From NCBI GenBank assembly GCA_021161545.1, contig JAGHAJ010000232.1, forward strand, positions 1 to 15,132: 15,132 nucleotides of DNA, given 5' to 3'. Under the pieces are notes generated by a model that was not told where the DNA came from, searched no databases, and worked only from the letters and a program-made list of their open reading frames with translations. Shown here piece by piece: positions 7,425-14,277 of the stretch. How positions within the stretch are numbered: position 1 is the stretch's first letter; every line of letters starts with the position of its first letter. This DNA comes from Synergistota bacterium. Its GTDB lineage: Bacteria > Synergistota > JAGHAJ01. Both the position numbers and the translations under genes were made by a program.

Positions 7425-9639
7425 ATGTATCCTCTTCTTCGACCTCCTGTATGGCCTTGCTACCTTCTTCTCTTGCTTCTGCTTCCGTCATGTATCCCCT
7501 CGAAACCAAGTCACTCTTGGAAACAATCGTAAAGCGCTCAACCTCCTCCGTAAGCGAGACAACCATCTCGCTGAGCTCCTGAGCAGCCACACCGAGGTTT
7601 TCTGCAACTTTGGTCTGTTCCTCAAGCGATGTAGAAACAGCCTCAACTCTGTCTTTCACGGCAGCAACCGCCTTGGTTACACCGTCTATCGCTGCTGCCA
7701 TTTCCTGTGTGGAAGCAGACTGCTCCTCAGTAATGGATGCTATGTCCTCTATCGATGTAGAAATCTTCCCTATCGCTTTCGTGATATTCTCTATCTCGTC
7801 ATACGTCACCTGTGCCTGTTTGTGCAGTTTCTCTATATCCTCCTGTTCTTTCTGAGCCCTTTCTGCAACCTTGTCCACCATGCCCTGTATCTTCATAATC
7901 AGATTGCCTATCTCACCTGCTGCATTGTTGGACTCTTCTGCCAGCTTCCTTACCTCTTCAGCAACCACTGCAAATCCTCTACCTGCTTCACCTGCACGGG
8001 CAGCCTCTATCGCAGCGTTCAGCGCAAGAAGATTCGTCTGGTCCGCTATGTTGGTAATCGTCTCCACTATCTTACCTATATCCTTAGACGCTACAACGAC
8101 ACCGTTTATAGCCTCAACAGACGCCTTGGAACCGGAAGTGACACGCTCTATCATGTTGAATGTATCAGATATTGCAGCAAGACCCCTTTCCGCAGCATCA
8201 GTGATCTCCTGTGCCTGTGCCGCCACATTCTGAGCACCCTCCGCAGCCGCCTGTGCAGAAGACGCTATCTCTTCAACACCCGCACTCGTCTCTTCGATGT
8301 TAGCAGCAACATCCTCTATCTCCTTGGATACCTGGTCCATGTTTGCCTTTATCTCTTCCGTATTGGCATTGGACTCCTGCGCAGTTGCAGCAAGGGACTG
8401 AGATATGTCTGCAACCCGTTTCACGGCATCTGCTATGCTGTGAAGTGTCCTGCTCGTCTTACCCATGAGCTCATTGAAGGCGGTGGCTATCTCCCCAAAT
8501 TCATCAGAGGTGTAAACCTTCCCGACAGCAGTGAAGTCTCCCTTAGCGGCTGACGCCATAATCTCTTTTATGTTGCTTGCACTCTTCGAAATGCCCCTTG
8601 CTATGAACATACCGAGCAAGATGATGATTACAGCAGCAACCACCAGTACAGTGATGTTCATCTTTCTCATGCTCCAGACAGGTGCCAATATCTGCTCTTC
8701 AGGAACCGCTAACCATATTACCCAGTGCCAAGGTTTAAAATACATTAAATAGCCAAACTTCTTAACGCCATTAAACTCATATTCATAAGCCCCTTTTCCA
8801 TGCTCCTTTGCAAACCCAACGACATTCCTTATAGACTTATACTTCTCGTAAGCGTACCTGTTGCCCACAAACTTCTTGTTTGGGTGGTAAACCGTTATAC
8901 CCGTTTTCGCATCTAATATGGACACGTATCCTTTTTTGCCGTAATGCACCTTCTCTGCAACCTCAACGACTGGCTTTTGTATATCACTTAAGGGTTTTCC
9001 AACATAAACAGCACCTATTATCCTGTTCATGTCATCTATGTAAGGTTTGTAAATCGTGTAGTATTCCCTACCAAGGACCGTTGCTATGCCCATATAAGTC
9101 TTTCTGCTCATTATAGCCTTATAAACAGGGGAAGAAGTTGGTATATATGTCATTATAGCCCTCGAACCATCCTTCTTTTTGATAGTCGTTACCACCCTCA
9201 AAAGTCCCTGAGGTATTACCTGAAAGACCGTTGCAGTTACCCCGAGGTTGTTTGAGACACGGTCGAGTATATTAGGCAAAAACCTCACCGATACACCAGC
9301 CATCGTCATATCCGGTATGGTGACCTCTTCCGTCTTCCCTGTAACCTGATTGGTAATCTTTACCTTTACCTTCTTCTGTTCCTCAAGGGACAGCCTGCCA
9401 GTAGCGTTCATCTCTTTTTCAACCAGAGTCAATGCCCTTTTAAGCGTATTACTAACATCCTCATGGGCAGCCTCTGCTGCATCGTAAACCGGCAGAGCCG
9501 CATGCATCATCCCCTCCTTTGATACTCTTTGAAGAGAATTAGACGCCGTATTGTAATCAAGAAGTCCTACCGTTACAAGTGGCACAATACCCACTATGAG
9601 CATAAACACCATTATCTTCGTACCAAGCCCCATCTTCAT
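7423..9639 (-). CDS. Methyl-accepting chemotaxis protein with periplasmic Cache domains
   Basis: Transmembrane chemoreceptor, 738 residues, signalling to CheA/CheW. TM1 is about residues 8-27. A large extracytoplasmic region (about 30-315) follows. Its first part, with [18 protein letters not shown] and [28 protein letters not shown], resembles the Cache_3-Cache_2 class. The second part, [18 protein letters not shown]...[24 protein letters not shown]-like, resembles a Cache_2 module. TM2 is about 328-349, HAMP about 349-401, and the coiled-coil signalling domain ends near 715. The conserved hairpin tip is at 530-571 ([32 protein letters not shown] in shortened form). No CheR/CheB pentapeptide tether is seen at the EEEDT C-terminus. 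The ATG at 9637-9639 has AAAGGGG upstream; M3 is a possible alternative. It follows the secreted-protein gene by 25 bp. The ligand is unknown. Confidence 0.95.
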   Translation of the reverse strand: MKMGLGTKIMVFMLIVGIVPLVTVGLLDYNTASNSLQRVSKEGMMHAALPVYDAAEAAHEDVSNTLKRALTLVEKEMNATGRLSLEEQKKVKVKITNQVTGKTEEVTIPDMTMAGVSVRFLPNILDRVSNNLGVTATVFQVIPQGLLRVVTTIKKKDGSRAIMTYIPTSSPVYKAIMSRKTYMGIATVLGREYYTIYKPYIDDMNRIIGAVYVGKPLSDIQKPVVEVAEKVHYGKKGYVSILDAKTGITVYHPNKKFVGNRYAYEKYKSIRNVVGFAKEHGKGAYEYEFNGVKKFGYLMYFKPWHWVIWLAVPEEQILAPVWSMRKMNITVLVVAAVIIILLGMFIARGISKSASNIKEIMASAAKGDFTAVGKVYTSDEFGEIATAFNELMGKTSRTLHSIADAVKRVADISQSLAATAQESNANTEEIKANMDQVSKEIEDVAANIEETSAGVEEIASSAQAAAEGAQNVAAQAQEITDAAERGLAAISDTFNMIERVTSGSKASVEAINGVVVASKDIGKIVETITNIADQTNLLALNAAIEAARAGEAGRGFAVVAEEVRKLAEESNNAAGEIGNLIMKIQGMVDKVAERAQKEQEDIEKLHKQAQVTYDEIENITKAIGKISTSIEDIASITEEQSASTQEMAAAIDGVTKAVAAVKDRVEAVSTSLEEQTKVAENLGVAAQELSEMVVSLTEEVERFTIVSKSDLVSRGYMTEAEAREEGSKAIQEVEEEDT

Positions 9640-9664
9640 TTCGCTACACCCCTTTCTTAATAAT

Positions 9665-10441
9665 CTACCTCCTGCGATGGCTATCCACTATTAGCACACT
9701 ATCAGCAATAAGCCTTCTGTATTTGAAGACCAACGGCTGAGAGACTATCATAAAGACATGCCTCCTGTAGTATATCACCAGTGTCCTCCTGTATCCCTCT
9801 CCCCACCTCCTTTTGGTATAAACAGCCCTTCCGTCTCCACTTATACCTACAAAGGCTGGTCGGGTGCTATCCTGCACCTTCAAGACCTGTCTTTTGTAGT
9901 AGTCCGCAACATCTTTCAAAGACATGGACACTTTGCTCACATAAACAGCAGCTAAAGGTAAACTCCTCTTCTTTAAGATATAGCAGTTAAAGTACTTCTG
10001 CAATCCCCTATCTGAAGTCAAAGGTTCAGCACACGGCAGGAGCATCACACCCTTACCGTAGGGCACAGCTTTCCCACTCTGCCTGCCTACTATTATATAC
10101 CTATCCTCATATTCATAAAAGAGACCAATCTCATAAATGAGCCTACCCTTACCCACCACGAGGAAAGGGGTATCCATGTCCATTATATCAAGCCAGAGTT
10201 TGCCCCTTGCCCTCTTGAGTATAGACCAGTGAAGCCTCTTCATCAAAGGTTGTGCTTTACCCCTATTAAACCGTATCTTTACTTCGATATCCTTATAGGT
10301 GTTTTCATAAACCACTTTGTGAAACGCAACCTCATAGTTATGCAACACACTCTCAACTTCTGGTATATACTTTCTTAACACAGAGGCCTCAGCAATGTTC
10401 ACAAAAGACAACATGCAGGCAAAAAGAAAGAGATACTTCAA
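9665..10441 (-). CDS. Secreted protein of unknown function
   Basis: I do not recognise this family. The frame is open up to an ATG at 10498, but that would overlap the upstream gene by 61 bp and spoil the signal peptide. Starting at TTG (10439-10441), which overlaps the upstream TGA as TTGA, gives [19 protein letters not shown], a good Sec signal peptide with AEA before the probable cut. GAGGG lies about 11 bases upstream. The product is then 258 residues. The mature part is basic and rich in Y, R, K and V, with predicted beta strands ([26 protein letters not shown], and [22 protein letters not shown]). Two cysteines (PCAEP and FNCYI) could form a disulfide. It ends in HRRR. It sits between a DUF362-ferredoxin gene and a chemoreceptor gene, 25 bp before the latter, so it could be a periplasmic partner of the receptor, but nothing in the sequence proves that. 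Confidence 0.75.
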   Translation of the reverse strand: MKYLFLFACMLSFVNIAEASVLRKYIPEVESVLHNYEVAFHKVVYENTYKDIEVKIRFNRGKAQPLMKRLHWSILKRARGKLWLDIMDMDTPFLVVGKGRLIYEIGLFYEYEDRYIIVGRQSGKAVPYGKGVMLLPCAEPLTSDRGLQKYFNCYILKKRSLPLAAVYVSKVSMSLKDVADYYKRQVLKVQDSTRPAFVGISGDGRAVYTKRRWGEGYRRTLVIYYRRHVFMIVSQPLVFKYRRLIADSVLIVDSHRRR

Positions 10442-11541
10442 TATCCAAGCACCCTCGCAGCAAGGCTTTTCTTTATCTCCATTGCACCTGTAGGACATAC
10501 CTCATTGCAGGTAAAACAGTATATGCACCTGTTCCTATCTATTACGGGATAAGGTTGCATCTTGATAGCCTCTGCGGGGCATGCACCTGCGCATACACCA
10601 CACTTTACACAACTGCTTTTGTCCAGAGAGGGATAAATCCTCACCAGCCTGTAACCTATAGCACCTATTATGCCAGACATCTTGAGCTTCCAGCTATCTG
10701 GCCTCTTAAAGGGAACAACATCTATGCTATCCCCTACTATCTCTATCTCATCAAGCCTGCCCTTACCCACTCCTATTGCATCTGCATAGGTTATCGTGTC
10801 CACCTCTTTCGGGTCAAAACCCATTATGTAAGAGGCAACCACATCCAAAGCCACACCATCAGCGGACGCAAGCAGGTACCCTGCCTTTTTGGGACTTCCA
10901 TGGGAAGGCCCATTACCCTCCATTCCAACAACCGCATCCATAACAGAAAGCTGTGGCATTACCACCCTGTATATATCCACAATACTTTCGGCAAGCATCT
11001 TCCTGTTACCAAGCATGTGCGCTGTCCTCCTCGTACCGGATGCCACCGTTCCAAAGATGTTTTTCACCGCACCGGTGATTAGCGTATCCACATGCGTCTT
11101 CATCTTCGCTACATTGACAATGAACCCTACCTCACCTACCATCTTTGAGAGGACTATCTCCTTTAAGTGCTTACCATCCATTCTGATACTCTCCATCCCA
11201 CTTGAGCGCAGCAACGCATACCTGATCCCTTCTGCATCCGCAACATCTTTAACCCCTGTCCTGACAAAAAGCTCATCTTCCTGCCCATCAAATATAAAGC
11301 CCGGATTGTCAGCTATCACAATGTCACTTACCTTGTCCTTAAAATACCTGACAATAGCCCTTATAACCTCAGGGTGCGTCGTAACTGCTCTATCAGGCTC
11401 CACAGGAGAGATGAGATTCGGTTTTACCAAGAGCCGAGAAGGAGGCTGAAGATCAGGCAAATACGAAAGCAGTCTATATATTGCCCCTTCAACCTCCTCT
11501 CTACTATACGAAGAGCACCTCACAACTGCAACTCTCGACAC
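10438..11541 (-). CDS. DUF362 domain protein with a C-terminal two-cluster ferredoxin domain
   Basis: A 367-residue putative iron-sulfur protein. The DUF362 domain spans about residues 1-285, with LLVKPNLISP (37-46), VVTTHPEVIRAIV-like RAVTTHPEVI (51-60), VNVAKMKTHVDTLITGAVKNIFG (142-164) and MEGNGPSHGSPKKAG (207-221). The C-terminus has two CX2CX2CX3C motifs (C311, C314, C317, C321 and C339, C342, C345, C349), each followed by proline, so two [4Fe-4S] clusters are expected. No signal peptide is visible, so it is likely cytoplasmic. The biochemical role of this domain pair is not established; electron transfer or metal/cofactor handling is possible. Start is GTG at 11539-11541, directly after the TGA of the nicotinate phosphoribosyltransferase gene. 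The 3' end overlaps the secreted-protein gene by 4 bp. Confidence 0.9.
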   Translation of the reverse strand: MSRVAVVRCSSYSREEVEGAIYRLLSYLPDLQPPSRLLVKPNLISPVEPDRAVTTHPEVIRAIVRYFKDKVSDIVIADNPGFIFDGQEDELFVRTGVKDVADAEGIRYALLRSSGMESIRMDGKHLKEIVLSKMVGEVGFIVNVAKMKTHVDTLITGAVKNIFGTVASGTRRTAHMLGNRKMLAESIVDIYRVVMPQLSVMDAVVGMEGNGPSHGSPKKAGYLLASADGVALDVVASYIMGFDPKEVDTITYADAIGVGKGRLDEIEIVGDSIDVVPFKRPDSWKLKMSGIIGAIGYRLVRIYPSLDKSSCVKCGVCAGACPAEAIKMQPYPVIDRNRCIYCFTCNEVCPTGAMEIKKSLAARVLGY

Positions 11542-12576
11542 TCACTTCACCCTCTTCAACTTCTTGTTCGGCATCTTACCGGGTAGTCTGCCCCTCTTTG
11601 CAACAGGCACACCTTCCACCTCTTTTATATCCATCGTCATATCTATAGGTGTGCCGTGAACTATATAACTTCCTACCCCAAAGCCGTCCACAGGGGCATC
11701 CTTTAGCCGCTCAATCTTCTGAGGATTCACACCGCCAGATACAAATATCTTCACATCTCCAAAGCCCTCAAGGTCAAGCCTGTATCTTACTTCCTCTACA
11801 AGTTCAGGGGTTATCCCCCCTCTTTCCTCAGGTGTATCAAGTCTTATACCATTTAACTTACCTCCAAGTGCCCGTGCAACCCTGAGAGATTCTTCAGCCT
11901 CATCCTTGAATGTATCAACTAATATTATCCTCTGCTCTTCAGGAGGAACAGCCACATCATACAGGCGTGCAACTTCCACCGTATCGCCAATAATAAGTGC
12001 TACTGCATGCGGCACCGTCCCTTTTGGCAGGTAACCTGCAAGTTTCGCACCAAGAATGCAGCTCGCACCATCAACTCCGCCAACAATTGCAGCCCTTTCC
12101 ATAACAGGGGCAACCGCAGGGTGTGTATGCCTTGCGCCGAAGCAGAGAACAGTCCTATCGCCTGCAGCTTTCTTACATTCCCTTGCAGCAGTAGCCCAGC
12201 TTGAAGACGCAGAAAGAAAGCCAAGGATTACCGTCTCCCACTGGCCAAACTCATCATACGGACCTTCTATCCTCATAACTACTTCTTTCCTGAAGAACTC
12301 CTCACCCTCTTCTATCGACCAGATGCTCACATCAGCACCATCCAGGAAGTTCAAGACCTCCTGAACGCCTGCCATAACGCCATCCTTGCGGGGAAAGATT
12401 TCAGCGGTTACAACAGTATGCTCCTTACCCGCCTTCCTTAGTATATCCAAGGTCTTCAGAAAATAGACATCCGTTGTGTAACCTGCAAGAATCTCCTCAT
12501 GTGTGGCAGAAAAGAGCCTCCTTTCTGCACTTACCCGCAAGCTCACCACATCTTCAAAGCTACTGAGCCTTTTCAA
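11542..12576 (-). CDS. pncB: Nicotinate phosphoribosyltransferase (NAD salvage)
   Basis: Converts nicotinate and PRPP to nicotinate mononucleotide, the first Preiss-Handler step. The 344-residue protein is of the short type also found in archaea. Recognisable segments are LFSATHEEILAGYTTDVYF (21-39), TAEIFPRKDGVMAGVQEV (57-74), FGARHTHPAVAPVMERAA (146-163), GGVDGAS (166-172), LNGIRLDTPEERGG, KIFVSGGVNPQKI and DGFGVGSYI, typical of the TIM-barrel type II phosphoribosyltransferases. Quinolinate phosphoribosyltransferase has a related fold, but the FPRKDGV and FGARHTHP motifs favour nicotinate. Start is TTG at 12574-12576, set by a perfect AGGAGG seven bases upstream that overlaps the secG stop. 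The next gene starts immediately after the TGA. nadE, the last enzyme of the same pathway, lies further down the same strand. Confidence 0.92.
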   Translation of the reverse strand: MKRLSSFEDVVSLRVSAERRLFSATHEEILAGYTTDVYFLKTLDILRKAGKEHTVVTAEIFPRKDGVMAGVQEVLNFLDGADVSIWSIEEGEEFFRKEVVMRIEGPYDEFGQWETVILGFLSASSSWATAARECKKAAGDRTVLCFGARHTHPAVAPVMERAAIVGGVDGASCILGAKLAGYLPKGTVPHAVALIIGDTVEVARLYDVAVPPEEQRIILVDTFKDEAEESLRVARALGGKLNGIRLDTPEERGGITPELVEEVRYRLDLEGFGDVKIFVSGGVNPQKIERLKDAPVDGFGVGSYIVHGTPIDMTMDIKEVEGVPVAKRGRLPGKMPNKKLKRVK

Positions 12577-12583
12577 TGTGGCA

Positions 12584-12589
12584 CCTCCT
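12584..12589 (-). promoter_or_regulatory. Ribosome binding site that fixes the TTG start of pncB
   Basis: AGGAGG on the minus strand overlaps the secG TAG stop and lies seven bases before TTG (12576-12574). No ATG or GTG in frame nearby would use it better, so it supports a TTG start and translation right after secG termination. Confidence 0.8.
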
Positions 12590-12818
12590 ACCTGTTAACA
12601 AGGACCCAAAGGATGGATGTCAGAAAGAATATCCCTCCAAACACAGCAGTGAGCTTTGTAAGAAGGGGCATCTTTCTCTTCCTCCCCCCACTGTAGTCAG
12701 CCAGAGTACCCCCTCCAAATATCCCGTGAAACTGTGCTGCCTTTCTCGACTGCATGAGGACAAGCACAATTATAATGGCAGACACAATTACATGAAACAC
12801 TATTATTGCTGTTCTCAA
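12588..12818 (-). CDS. secG: Preprotein translocase subunit SecG
   Basis: Small membrane subunit of the SecYEG protein-export channel. It has two membrane helices: about residues 3-22 (TAIIVFHVIVSAIIIVLVLM) and about 52-72 (TKLTAVFGGIFFLTSILWVLV). The family cytoplasmic loop QSRKAAQFHGIFGGG lies between them, close to the QxxKG...FGGG pattern. A GTG at 12825-12827 would give 79 residues, but it lies within the Shine-Dalgarno AAGGAG (12832-12827). TTG at 12816-12818 is eight bases downstream of it and gives a 76-residue protein starting MRTAII, which fits the family better. It is the first gene after the divergent promoter region and its stop overlaps the pncB ribosome binding site. Export machinery upstream of NAD salvage genes has no obvious functional logic; co-expression as housekeeping genes is enough. 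Confidence 0.93.
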   Translation of the reverse strand: MRTAIIVFHVIVSAIIIVLVLMQSRKAAQFHGIFGGGTLADYSGGRKRKMPLLTKLTAVFGGIFFLTSILWVLVNR

Positions 12819-12826
12819 CGAAACCA

Positions 12827-12832
12827 CTCCTT
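12827..12832 (-). promoter_or_regulatory. Ribosome binding site that decides the secG start
   Basis: AAGGAG on the minus strand ends eight bases before TTG (12818-12816), normal spacing. The competing GTG shares its last G with this site and therefore cannot be served by it. Confidence 0.7.
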
Positions 12833-12854
12833 ATGCTTGATTTGAACAAAAATA

Positions 12855-12882
12855 ATTATAACATAGTTGGAGAATTTATCAA
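12855..12882 (-). promoter_or_regulatory. Probable sigma-70-type promoter for the secG operon
   Basis: On the minus strand, TTGATA (12882-12877) is separated by 16 bases from TATAAT (12860-12855). The TG of an extended -10 (TGTTATAAT) is present. This leaves a leader of about 30 bases before the secG start. The -35 matches consensus at five of six positions. It overlaps the plus-strand promoter, so the two may compete. Confidence 0.65.
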
Positions 12883-12896
12883 GATAGTGGTATAAT
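12867..12896 (+). promoter_or_regulatory. Probable extended -10 promoter for the AmmeMemoRadiSam genes
   Basis: On the plus strand, TGGTATAAT (12888-12896) contains a consensus -10 with the TG extension. Eighteen bases upstream of the hexamer is a weak -35, TTGGAG (12867-12872). The predicted leader is about 35-40 bases and contains AGGAGG at 12926-12931, nine bases before the ATG at 12941. It is intertwined with the divergent secG promoter. Confidence 0.6.
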
Positions 12897-12940
12897 TACT
12901 GTATAAGAGTGGCTACTTCCTGCAAAGGAGGGATTTAGTA

Positions 12941-13765
12941 ATGATAACTATGGGAGCGCTGACACCACATCCTCCAATCATCGTACCAGAAGTAGGTGGG
13001 AGAGAAACAAGGAATGTAACTTCAACAATAGAGGCGATGAAAAGGCTTTCTGAGATTATGTGGAGTAAAAACCCCGATACAGTGGTGTTGATAACACCAC
13101 ACAACCTCGTATTCAGAGACGCTGTAGGGATATTGATAGACGATGTATTAAGTGGTTCTCTTGCATCATTCGGTGCACCAGAAGTGAGGCTTTCACTTCA
13201 AAACAACATGTCTCTCGTGAAAACCATACAGGAAGAGTGTTTGATGAGCAATTTCCCCACTGCAGAGATAGGAGAAAAGTTCAGATACAGATACGGTATG
13301 ACACAGATACTCGACCACGCATCGATAGTCCCGTTGTACTACTTGCTGAACGGCAAGGAATTACCACTTGTCATATTAACAATGGCGTTTATGCCATACG
13401 AGAGGCTGTTCGAGTTTGGAAAGATACTGCAAAAGGCACTACAGAGATACGAAGGAAATGTGGTGTTAGTGGCAAGTGGAGACCTCTCCCATAGGCTCAC
13501 GCCCGGTGCACCTGCAGGCTACAACCCTATGGGTAAGGTGTTTGACAAAAAGGTGGTGGATGTAATAAGGAGTTTCGACAGTAAAGGACTTTTAAGTATA
13601 GACAAAGAACTGATAGAGGAAGCCGGGGAGTGCGGCTACAGGCCTTTAGTCATGTTGTTTGGGGCATTTGACGGCATAAAGGTAAAGACAGAAGTCCTTT
13701 CATACGAAGGACCATTCGGAGTGGGATACTGCGTGGCAGCTATACACCCGGAGAGGGAGGTGTAA
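12941..13765 (+). CDS. amrB: AmmeMemoRadiSam system Memo/LigB-like protein (protein B)
   Basis: Homologue of class III extradiol ring-cleavage dioxygenase catalytic subunits (LigB) and of Memo. It has 274 residues. Motifs seen: [16 protein letters not shown] with H10, VVLITPHN with H54, [18 protein letters not shown] with H126, [18 protein letters not shown] with H184, and LIEEAGECG with E230. The His-His-Glu trio H10/H54/E230 is at the places where LigB-type dioxygenases bind iron, so a metal site is inferred. The true substrate is unknown; members of this group next to AMMECR1 are named by gene context rather than activity. In some clostridia I recall a similar protein fused to AMMECR1; here the two are separate genes two bases apart. 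ATG at 12941 has a strong AGGAGG upstream. It is the first gene of the plus-strand cassette. Confidence 0.88.
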   Translation: MITMGALTPHPPIIVPEVGGRETRNVTSTIEAMKRLSEIMWSKNPDTVVLITPHNLVFRDAVGILIDDVLSGSLASFGAPEVRLSLQNNMSLVKTIQEECLMSNFPTAEIGEKFRYRYGMTQILDHASIVPLYYLLNGKELPLVILTMAFMPYERLFEFGKILQKALQRYEGNVVLVASGDLSHRLTPGAPAGYNPMGKVFDKKVVDVIRSFDSKGLLSIDKELIEEAGECGYRPLVMLFGAFDGIKVKTEVLSYEGPFGVGYCVAAIHPEREV

Positions 13766-13767
13766 CG

Positions 13768-14277
13768 ATGCATCCACTGGTTCTGCTCGCAAAACAGGCC
13801 GTTGAAGAGTATGTAACGAAAAGGCGCATTATACCTGTGCCAGAGGAACTCACGCCCGAGATGAAGCAGAAAAAGGGGGTATTTGTCTCTCTGCACAAAG
13901 GGAAGAATCTCAGAGGTTGCATAGGGACATTCATGCCAACAAGAAAGAATGTAGCCGAGGAGATAATATACAATGCAATAGCTGCCAGCTCAGAAGACCC
14001 AAGGTTCTATCCCGTAACACCAGAAGAGTTACCATACATAGAGTATTCCGTAGATGTACTTGAGCCCCCAGAAGAAGTAAAGGATATATCGGAGCTTGAC
14101 CCAAAGGTTTATGGAGTAATAGTAGAGAAGGGTTTTAGAAAAGGTCTGCTACTGCCAGACTTAGAAGGGGTAGATACCGTAGAGCAGCAGCTATCCATAG
14201 CGAAGAGAAAGGCAGGGATATGGGAAGGCGAGGAAGATGTTAGGATATACAGGTTCACAGTTACAAGATACCATTAA
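13768..14277 (+). CDS. amrA: AMMECR1-domain protein (AmmeMemoRadiSam system protein A)
   Basis: A 169-residue AMMECR1-domain protein. The family signature LRGCIG is at residues 48-53, preceded by [13 protein letters not shown]. It is followed by [38 protein letters not shown] (in shortened form) and [29 protein letters not shown]. The conserved C51 could be catalytic or bind metal. The molecular function of the family is unknown. The ATG is two bases after the stop of the Memo-like gene, with GGGAGGTG five bases upstream, so the two are co-translated. The 3' end overlaps the start of the radical SAM gene by 41 bp. Direct co-operation with both neighbours is inferred from the recurrent gene trio. 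Confidence 0.9.
   Translation: MHPLVLLAKQAVEEYVTKRRIIPVPEELTPEMKQKKGVFVSLHKGKNLRGCIGTFMPTRKNVAEEIIYNAIAASSEDPRFYPVTPEELPYIEYSVDVLEPPEEVKDISELDPKVYGVIVEKGFRKGLLLPDLEGVDTVEQQLSIAKRKAGIWEGEEDVRIYRFTVTRYH

Noticed and set aside
7414-8553. 379-codon open frame on the plus strand opposite the chemoreceptor gene
   Set aside because: The product is rich in C, L, Y, R and S with no domain, has no ribosome binding site, and mirrors the coiled-coil repeat codons of the receptor. It is an antisense shadow.
10442-10498. Upstream extension of the secreted protein to ATG 10498
   Set aside because: It would overlap the ferredoxin cysteine region of the upstream gene and put a charged, cysteine-containing segment before the signal peptide.
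10889-11449. 186-codon plus-strand open frame opposite the DUF362 gene
   Set aside because: S/T/I-rich product without motifs; frame is open only because of the codon use of the true gene.
12828-12940. Riboswitch or small RNA in the divergent spacer
   Set aside because: The spacer is filled by two promoters and short leaders of about 30-40 bases; no extended pairing or known aptamer core is visible.
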